A stretch of DNA of 5,689 nucleotides, from assembly GCA_002409375.1 (NCBI GenBank), contig DHNF01000045.1, positions 446-6,134 on the forward strand. The letters run 5' to 3'. Below are positions 1-5,689 of this stretch, piece by piece (the first letter of the stretch is position 1; each line of letters opens with the position of its first letter). The notes beneath the pieces were generated by a model that searched no databases, was not told the origin of the DNA, and was given only the letters and a program-made list of their open reading frames with translations. The stretch comes from Ruminococcaceae bacterium UBA5423. GTDB taxonomy: Bacteria; Bacillota; Clostridia; Oscillospirales; Acutalibacteraceae. A program made the translations under genes and the position numbers.

Positions 1-74
1 TGGAGCGGGTGATGGGAATCGAACCCACACGACCAGCTTGGAAGGCTGGAGTTCTACCATTGAACTACACCCGC
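1..74 (-). tRNA. tRNA-Gly(TCC)
   Basis: The minus strand folds into a complete cloverleaf. It has a 7-bp acceptor stem (GCGGGTG with CACCCGC), a D arm with a GTTC/GAAC stem, and an anticodon stem CCAGC/GCTGG around the loop CTTCCAA, which gives anticodon TCC at 40-42. A four-base variable loop follows, then a T arm with the conserved TTCGATT loop. The discriminator base is T, and the CCA end is encoded in the DNA at 1-3. The gene reads glycine GGA codons, and GGG by wobble. It lies in the same direction as the cphA operon, 150 bp beyond the cphA stop, and has its own strong promoter, so it is probably an independent unit. Other tRNAs could lie just outside the window. Confidence 0.97.
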
Positions 75-106
75 AGGTCTCCCGTATGCCCGATGCAGCG
101 TGCATT

Positions 107-136
107 ATAATAGCACATATGCTCACACCATGTCAA
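107..136 (-). promoter_or_regulatory. Sigma-A type promoter of tRNA-Gly
   Basis: The minus strand has a perfect -35 box TTGACA (131-136) and an 18-bp spacer. The -10 box TATTAT (107-112) is preceded by an extended -10 TGC (113-115). Transcription would start near position 100 and give a leader of about 25 nt before the tRNA. A second possible -10, TATAAT at 104-109, has a 21-bp spacer, which is too long to be the likelier reading. Confidence 0.75.
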
Positions 137-181
137 GTAATAAGCCGCATATTTTTTCGTTTTCTGACGCAAAAATGTATT

Positions 182-200
182 TGACTAATTAGTTTAATCA
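182..200 (-). terminator. Weak candidate terminator after cphA
   Basis: About 25 bp beyond the cphA stop, the minus strand can form a 7-bp stem, TGATTAA with TTAGTCA, containing one G-T wobble and a 5-base loop. A run of five T follows only after a six-base gap (171-175). The stem is AT-rich and the T run is short and displaced, so this would be a poor intrinsic terminator. It is the only hairpin with a following T run that I see between cphA and the tRNA promoter. Readthrough into the tRNA or Rho-dependent ending are possible instead. Confidence 0.22.
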
Positions 201-224
201 GATTGCTCCGTGGCAGCATTAATC

Positions 225-2837
225 TCAAGGTTGGATACTGCCACCCTCTTTTGCGCCAACAGATATTAAATACTGCTTTAACGGTTCATAATTTTCATAA
301 AATACTACAATCAAATCGTTACTTTCAGCGGCACTTATCGCACCTTTAAGCGCCTCTACCTCATTTTCAATTATCTTAATTTTATCTTTATCAAAGCCTG
401 TGTTTACTATTTCGTCATACATTATTGTTGCTACTTCGTTTGTTTTTCTATGCCTTTTATCAGTATCTTCCTTTACATAAATCTTATCAAACACGTCCGC
501 ACACAACCGGCCGACAGACTTAATTTGTTCGTCAGGTCTGTCTCCTGGCATTCCAACAACGCCTATCAGCCCCGTACAATCAATTTTTTTGCAGGTATTC
601 ACAACCTGTTCATAGCCCGCTAAATTGTGTCCATAATCAAGCATGACATGAAAATCATTCAAGCTAAACAAGCTAAAACGCCCTGCGTTATTTTCGAATG
701 TCTTTAAACCGTTTGCTATTATATCAAAGGGAGTATTCAATGCATACAACACAGCGGTGGCGGCAAGTGAGTTTTCGATATTGCATTGTATCAGTCCCCC
801 CATCGTTATCGGTATTTCTTCAATGCGAACAATTTCTTTAACCATGCTATTTTCGCGCACCTTAATAAAACCATCATCTGCATATACATGAATATGGTTT
901 TTATAGTCACTGTCCTCAATTGGTTGTTGTGAAAACAAAATAATCTTCGCCTTGGTGCGTTCTATTAAACGGGCAGTCATACTATCCATTGCGTTAAAAA
1001 CGGCATATCCTCCGTCCTTAACAGATTCTGTAACCAGTGATTTAACAAAAGCAAGGTCATCAAGGGTTTTAATGCAATCATTGCCAAGATGGTCGTCGCC
1101 TATATTCATCACTACGCCCACATCGGCCAAATCATACCCTAACCCCTCCCGCAAAATGCCCCCCCGAGCAGTTTCCAAAACTGCAATATCAATCAACCCG
1201 TTTGACAAAAGGGTGCGCGCACTTCTGGGGCCGGAATTGTCGCCCCTGCAAATACATCTGTCTTTAATAAATGTGCCGCTTGTGCTGGTCATTCCGACTG
1301 TTTTACCCGCCTTAGTTAATACATGACTTAATAATCTAACAGTAGTTGTTTTTCCGTTTGTACCGGTAACTGATATAATGGGGAAATTATACGATTCACG
1401 GCTTGGGAATAAATGATCCACAATATCCTTTTGGACATGGCGCGGCTGTCCCTCGCTGGGGTAAATATGCATGCGTATCCCCGGCGCTGTATTTACTTCG
1501 ACAATAGCGCCATCTGTTTCAATAATGGACTTTGATATATCACCGGTAACAATATCAATTCCCGCAATATCAATTCCGATTGCATTGGCTGCCAGTACCG
1601 AAAGCTCGGCATTATCCGGGTGGATAATGTCGGTGCAGTCTATCGCAGTACCTCCAGTGCTGAGATTACCGTTGGATCGCAGCTTGACAACCTGTCCTTT
1701 TTCTGGCACAGAATCAAATGTCATATTATCTTTTTCAAGGATATCCTTTGCCACATCATCAAGCTTTATTTTGGTTAATGGTTTTTCATGACCGTCTCCC
1801 CGCCTGTCATCTTTGTTAACCATTTCGACAAGATCTTTTACTGTATGTGTCCCATCCCCTATAACCATTGCCGGCAGGCGCTCCGCAACCGCGCATACCT
1901 TGTTACCTACAACTAAAACGCGGTAATCCTTGCCGGTTAAATGTTTTTCCACAATAATACCGTTACTGTATTTGCAGGCTTGTCTGAAAGCCTCTTTTAT
2001 ATCGGTTTCACTGTTAAGATTTAAAAATACTCCCTTACCCTGGTTTCCGTCAAAAGGTTTTAATACTACCGGCAAACCTAATTGATTTGCGGCGATAGCA
2101 GCCGAAATTTCTGAATAAACTACCCTGCCGTATGGCACCGGTATATGGTGCTCACTTAGAATAGCTTTTGTCAACTGCTTGTTTGTGGATATATCTGCCG
2201 AAATGCACGAAGTAGCGTCGGTTAGAGTTGCCATAATCAGCCTGCAATATTTTCCGTACCCGAGCTGCACAAGGCTTTCATTTCCTATACGGTAAACCGG
2301 AATACCGCGATTTTCGGCTTCTTCAACAATGGCTTTAGTGCTCGGACCAAGCTCGGTTTTTATTGAAACCTTTTTTAAATAGCTAAGAAATTCATCTACT
2401 TTCGCATCTTCATCTTTTATAAAACGGTTTAATATAAAAACTGCGGCTTTACCACATTCTAAGCCACAAACTTCGTTTTTATATTCAAACACTAAATAAT
2501 ACTTTGACTTATCTTCAATCATACGAGTTTTTCCATACTTAACATCGTATCCAAGCATATACTGCATTTCCAGTATAACATGTTCAAGCACATGTCCCAA
2601 ATATGTGCCATGATTTAGCTTTTCAAGAAACCCTCCCTCAAACCCTAATCCACAATAGTTTGTTTTAAGTCCCGGAAATGCTTTTAACAGTCGTTGATTA
2701 AATCCCTTGATATCTTTAGTTGGAATATCGGCATAGTTGCCAATGTCCACAATCATTTTAATAACCGGCCTTGTGCAATAAATATTGCGCCCGCGGTAAG
2801 AAAAAAAATCGCAAATCACAATTTTATTGTTCTTCAT
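225..2837 (-). CDS. cphA: Cyanophycin synthetase (CphA1 type)
   Basis: This 870-residue cytoplasmic enzyme alternately adds aspartate to the poly-Asp backbone and arginine to its side chains, using ATP, to make cyanophycin. The length is typical of the family. Three domains are visible. The N domain (about 1-160) includes an HxxEH motif at 82-86. The ATP-grasp (G) domain (about 165-480) shows K260, a glycine-rich NQGKG loop (265-269), RSNGNLSTGG (387-396) and EVNTAPG (447-453). The Mur-ligase-like (M) domain (about 485-870) shows the P-loop TGTNGKTTT (491-499), NIGDDHLG (578-585) and LDYGHN (733-738). Both ATP sites look intact, which argues against CphA2, the related form that polymerises dipeptides. 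The start overlaps the end of cphB by 14 bp. The nearest ribosome site (AAAGG, 2853-2857) is about 15 nt away, so translational coupling to cphB is likely. It is the last gene of the iadA-cphB-cphA operon. No frameshift or truncation is seen. Confidence 0.97.
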   Translation of the reverse strand: MKNNKIVICDFFSYRGRNIYCTRPVIKMIVDIGNYADIPTKDIKGFNQRLLKAFPGLKTNYCGLGFEGGFLEKLNHGTYLGHVLEHVILEMQYMLGYDVKYGKTRMIEDKSKYYLVFEYKNEVCGLECGKAAVFILNRFIKDEDAKVDEFLSYLKKVSIKTELGPSTKAIVEEAENRGIPVYRIGNESLVQLGYGKYCRLIMATLTDATSCISADISTNKQLTKAILSEHHIPVPYGRVVYSEISAAIAANQLGLPVVLKPFDGNQGKGVFLNLNSETDIKEAFRQACKYSNGIIVEKHLTGKDYRVLVVGNKVCAVAERLPAMVIGDGTHTVKDLVEMVNKDDRRGDGHEKPLTKIKLDDVAKDILEKDNMTFDSVPEKGQVVKLRSNGNLSTGGTAIDCTDIIHPDNAELSVLAANAIGIDIAGIDIVTGDISKSIIETDGAIVEVNTAPGIRMHIYPSEGQPRHVQKDIVDHLFPSRESYNFPIISVTGTNGKTTTVRLLSHVLTKAGKTVGMTSTSGTFIKDRCICRGDNSGPRSARTLLSNGLIDIAVLETARGGILREGLGYDLADVGVVMNIGDDHLGNDCIKTLDDLAFVKSLVTESVKDGGYAVFNAMDSMTARLIERTKAKIILFSQQPIEDSDYKNHIHVYADDGFIKVRENSMVKEIVRIEEIPITMGGLIQCNIENSLAATAVLYALNTPFDIIANGLKTFENNAGRFSLFSLNDFHVMLDYGHNLAGYEQVVNTCKKIDCTGLIGVVGMPGDRPDEQIKSVGRLCADVFDKIYVKEDTDKRHRKTNEVATIMYDEIVNTGFDKDKIKIIENEVEALKGAISAAESNDLIVVFYENYEPLKQYLISVGAKEGGSIQP

Positions 2838-3639
2838 TTTTAATGCGCAAAACCTTTCTGTTTATCAAATTAAACCCATATCCCTGAGGAAGAACATGGA
2901 CAGTGACGCCCATTATTGCAAGTATTTCATTTGGGTTTAGTTCCGATACATTAGAGCATTGTATGGTTTTTCCATCTATAATCGTGACGGCGTTTGTGCC
3001 GATAATCTCAAAATGCATATCAGGAAAAAGCTTGACGGCGGTATCTTCATCAATCCCCAGTCCAAGAACATCGGGGTTTTCGGCAACCCCGCAAAGCAAT
3101 CTTCCAAATCTGCCGCGCTGGTCAAAATGCTGGTCTATTATCACCCCGTTAAACAACCCCAATCCCGGCGCCATTTTAAGCGTACATTTTCTTGCCGGCT
3201 CGTTGTCGTTGCCCTGCACAATCATTGTGGAACTCATCACCGAAGCTCCGGCACTTGTGCCCATAATGATACCGCCGTTTTCATAAAGCTTTTTTATTTC
3301 GTGGTAGGCACGTGTACCACCCAAAATACTTGTAATTCTTAACTGGTCGCCTCCGGTCATAAATAAGCATCTTGATTTTTCAATCAAATCACAGTTTTGA
3401 GTATCATCAGCATCATCCCTCGTGTTTATATTTAAAATCTGGACATTTTTGACGCCCAGCCGTGTAAAAACCTCATAATAATTATTACCTGTTTCCTGCG
3501 GCGTTTCGGTCGCAGTAGTCAATACAGTTAGCAGTTGATTTTGCGAAACCATTTCTGACGCCTGTTTTAAAATTGTGCTTTCACCGTTTTTGTCCTCGGC
3601 ACCGCCGATTATTACAAGATACCCGCAGTTATTTTCCAT
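2824..3639 (-). CDS. cphB: Cyanophycinase, intracellular
   Basis: This 271-residue serine exopeptidase of the S51 family releases beta-Asp-Arg dipeptides from cyanophycin. The length equals that of Synechocystis CphB as I recall it. The nucleophile elbow GTSAGAS (127-133) places the serine at 129. DQHFDQRGRFGRL (169-181) supplies His171, and GIDEDTA (195-201) supplies Glu198. These match the Synechocystis Ser132, His174 and Glu201 with a constant offset of 3. TGGDQ (95-99), also typical of the family, is present. There is no signal peptide, so it acts inside the cell, unlike the secreted CphE enzymes of scavenging bacteria. The start has AAAGGA at 3653-3658, 13 nt upstream and inside the end of iadA. 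The gene lies 8 bp after iadA and overlaps cphA by 14 bp, so the three are co-transcribed and the products act on one polymer. Confidence 0.96.
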   Translation of the reverse strand: MENNCGYLVIIGGAEDKNGESTILKQASEMVSQNQLLTVLTTATETPQETGNNYYEVFTRLGVKNVQILNINTRDDADDTQNCDLIEKSRCLFMTGGDQLRITSILGGTRAYHEIKKLYENGGIIMGTSAGASVMSSTMIVQGNDNEPARKCTLKMAPGLGLFNGVIIDQHFDQRGRFGRLLCGVAENPDVLGLGIDEDTAVKLFPDMHFEIIGTNAVTIIDGKTIQCSNVSELNPNEILAIMGVTVHVLPQGYGFNLINRKVLRIKNEEQ

Positions 3640-3647
3640 TTTAAATA

Positions 3648-4748
3648 TTATATCCTTTCAAAAGATATATTGCCCATGCAAAACAATTTAACTATATTAA
3701 AGCTGCTGTCGGTTATTAAAATATCAGCATCGCTTCCCTGTTTTAATGTTCCTTTGCGGGGATACAGCTTTAAAATTTTTGCAACGTTTTTGGTAACAGG
3801 GCAAAAAGAAATTTCGGGATGTATTCCCTTATTTACAATACAGCTTTTAATGTCCTCATACAGTGCCCCCACACAGCTTGTCCTGCCATTTGGAAAACCT
3901 GCATTGCCGTCAGAGCTAATTGTCACATTGTTTATATCAACACCATCTTTTAAAAGCCCAGTTAACGCATCGGGTACTGAAATACCCTCAATCTCACCTG
4001 CAGTTAAATCAATATTTCCGCCTGATTTTAAAAACTTTTTAGCTTGCAAAAATAAATTGTTATTTCTATTCGTATGTGTCACAACAAATTGATTTATGGG
4101 CAGGTCAGTGTTTTCTAAAACCCCTAAAAGCATTGACAATCCCTTTTTGCCGTCTCCAATATGAGTATGAACAACACCTGCTTTGCCGGAAATCATACCT
4201 CCAAGCAATGCTTTTGCCGCAATTTTTATTAACATGTCTTCTTTAGCATTTGACGACCTATAATCGGACAAAGCCGTTTTTACCCCAATAACCTTGTCGA
4301 TAAATACCAAATCACGAGTTACATCACCCGTAATTGTCACAGGCGGCATTGAATAGCTGCCTGCATAAATATAGGTCGTAAGCCCCTGCAATTGCAAACC
4401 CTTTGCCCTTGCATAAAGTGATTCAAGTGTTTTTGAAACTCCATCGGCACCAAGCACGCCAATCGCTGTCGAAATACCGGATTTATATATTTCACCGACT
4501 TCAATTTCAGGTATTCGGCTTGCAAAGCCTTGTTCCCCTCCCCCTCCGATAAAATGCATATGCTGATCAATAAGTCCGGGAAATGCAAAACACCCGCTTA
4601 AGTCGTATATTTTATCAATCGAGCCTTCATCGATATGATTATTAATTTTCGGCTCAATTTTGTAAATTTTACTTCCACATACCAATATGTCATTTTTGCC
4701 AATATATTCGGGACAATAACATTCAAGGTTTTTTAAGAGAGTTAACAT
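3648..4748 (-). CDS. iadA: Isoaspartyl (beta-aspartyl) dipeptidase, M38 metallopeptidase
   Basis: This 366-residue amidohydrolase-fold enzyme hydrolyses beta-aspartyl dipeptides. Here the likely substrate is beta-Asp-Arg made by the adjacent cyanophycinase, giving free aspartate and arginine. The two-metal site is fully conserved: HMH (His63, His65), Glu72 in GGGGE, the bridging lysine expected to be carbamylated (Lys157 in VIGVK), His196, His225 and Asp280 in SSDGN. Tyr132, Arg164 and Arg228 match the substrate-binding residues of E. coli IadA. All of these sit at a constant offset of 5 from the E. coli numbering as I recall it. The protein is about 24 residues shorter than E. coli IadA (390), mostly after the SSDGN motif and at the C terminus. 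The start is set by AAAGG (4756-4760), 7 nt before the ATG. It is the first gene of the operon. Its preference for beta-Asp-Arg is inferred from context, since E. coli IadA acts on many isoaspartyl dipeptides. Confidence 0.95.
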   Translation of the reverse strand: MLTLLKNLECYCPEYIGKNDILVCGSKIYKIEPKINNHIDEGSIDKIYDLSGCFAFPGLIDQHMHFIGGGGEQGFASRIPEIEVGEIYKSGISTAIGVLGADGVSKTLESLYARAKGLQLQGLTTYIYAGSYSMPPVTITGDVTRDLVFIDKVIGVKTALSDYRSSNAKEDMLIKIAAKALLGGMISGKAGVVHTHIGDGKKGLSMLLGVLENTDLPINQFVVTHTNRNNNLFLQAKKFLKSGGNIDLTAGEIEGISVPDALTGLLKDGVDINNVTISSDGNAGFPNGRTSCVGALYEDIKSCIVNKGIHPEISFCPVTKNVAKILKLYPRKGTLKQGSDADILITDSSFNIVKLFCMGNISFERI

Positions 4749-4811
4749 ACAAACACCTTTACACTATATACATTTTGATATTATTATCTTTAGCAAAATT
4801 TTTATTCGATT

Positions 4812-4840
4812 AAAATATTGTATATATCATTAAATTCCAA
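4812..4840 (-). promoter_or_regulatory. Possible promoter of the iadA-cphB-cphA operon
   Basis: The minus strand carries TTGGAA (4835-4840) as a -35 box, a 17-bp spacer, and TATTTT (4812-4817) as a -10 box. Each matches the sigma-A consensus at 4 of 6 positions, and the spacing is ideal. Transcription would start near 4805, giving a leader of about 55 nt before the iadA ATG. The whole region is very AT-rich, so chance matches are expected. A sporulation or other alternative sigma factor cannot be excluded. Confidence 0.3.
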
Positions 4841-4931
4841 AAATAATAAATAAGGCATAATTATAAATTTTTTAATTGTAACAGATATTAAAAATTCTCG
4901 AACACGAGTCGTTTTATTCAAAAGCGCAGAC

Positions 4932-4957
4932 GGGCGCACACATAGGTGTGTCCCTAC
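4932..4957 (+). repeat. Small hairpin element, probable dispersed repeat copy
   Basis: GC-rich sequence stands out from the AT-rich spacer. GGG (4932-4934) pairs with CCC (4952-4954), C4935 is bulged, and GCACAC (4936-4941) pairs with GTGTGT (4946-4951) around the loop ATAG. CTAC-type sequence follows. From memory, elements of the form GGGCG(n)ACAC...GTGT(n)CGCCCCTAC recur many times in clostridial genomes. That is recollection, not a search, and only one copy is in this window. It ends two bases before the nifJ ribosome-binding site, so it would sit in the nifJ mRNA leader. Confidence 0.5.
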
Positions 4958-4958
4958 T

Positions 4959-5689
<731 letters not shown>

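Noticed and set aside
204..227. Hairpin TGCT/AGCA near the cphA stop considered as a terminator.
   Set aside because: The stem is short and needs a bulge to extend, and no T run follows it on the minus strand.
952..1326. A 124-codon open frame on the plus strand, with another at 1471-1791.
   Set aside because: Both lie antisense inside cphA, with no ribosome site or recognisable protein features. The cphA frame is strongly supported by conserved motifs.
225..2837. CphA2-type enzyme, which polymerises beta-Asp-Arg dipeptides.
   Set aside because: Both the ATP-grasp site and the Mur-ligase P-loop look intact and the length is that of CphA1.
2903..3342. Two overlapping plus-strand open frames antisense to cphB.
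   Set aside because: They mirror the conserved cphB coding sequence, resemble no protein family I know, and lack start signals.
3670..4092. A 140-codon plus-strand open frame, and an 83-codon minus-strand frame at 4337-4588.
   Set aside because: Both are out-of-frame readings of iadA, whose metal ligands are all conserved in the annotated frame.
4854..4870. An AT-rich stretch, GCATAATTAT and neighbours, resembling half of an ARG box for an arginine repressor.
   Set aside because: Arginine control would make sense, but the second half-site is missing and such matches are common in AT-rich DNA. A scan with an ArgR/AhrC matrix would decide it.
4897..4908. Short inverted repeat CTCG-AACA-CGAG in the divergent spacer.
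   Set aside because: The stem is only 4 bp, no proper T run follows on either strand, and there is no second copy, so no role can be supported.

Overview
The window looks like chromosomal DNA from a low-to-mid-GC, anaerobic, fermentative Gram-positive bacterium, most likely a member of the Clostridia. This rests on strong AGGAGG-type ribosome sites, AT-rich intergenic DNA with sigma-A-like promoters, a pyruvate:ferredoxin oxidoreductase gene, and a small hairpin element of a kind I recall from clostridial genomes. The taxonomic placement is an inference; no marker gene settles it.

Layout, left to right. Positions 1-74 hold a tRNA-Gly(TCC) gene on the minus strand, with an encoded CCA end and its own promoter at 107-136. 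Positions 225-4748 hold three tightly packed minus-strand genes, transcribed in the order iadA (isoaspartyl dipeptidase), cphB (cyanophycinase), cphA (cyanophycin synthetase). The iadA-cphB gap is 8 bp, and cphB overlaps cphA by 14 bp, so they form one operon. Positions 4749-4972 are a divergent intergenic region carrying a possible operon promoter and a 23-bp imperfect hairpin element. From 4973 to the right edge runs the first 239 codons of a plus-strand nifJ-type pyruvate:ferredoxin oxidoreductase gene.

How the genes work together. CphA polymerises aspartate and arginine into cyanophycin (multi-L-arginyl-poly-L-aspartate), a nitrogen, carbon and energy store, using two ATP-dependent active sites. 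CphB, a serine hydrolase without a signal peptide, cuts the polymer inside the cell to beta-Asp-Arg dipeptides. The IadA-type metallo-dipeptidase is then placed to split these into free aspartate and arginine. The operon therefore encodes synthesis and full mobilisation of the store. All catalytic residues I could align from memory are present in all three proteins, so the pathway looks functional. The families are known and the cphA-cphB pairing is well described. The points of interest are the complete make-and-break cycle in one operon of a probable fermentative anaerobe, a conserved HxxEH motif in the CphA N domain, and the repeat-like hairpin just ahead of the nifJ ribosome site. I found no evidence of a wholly undescribed system.
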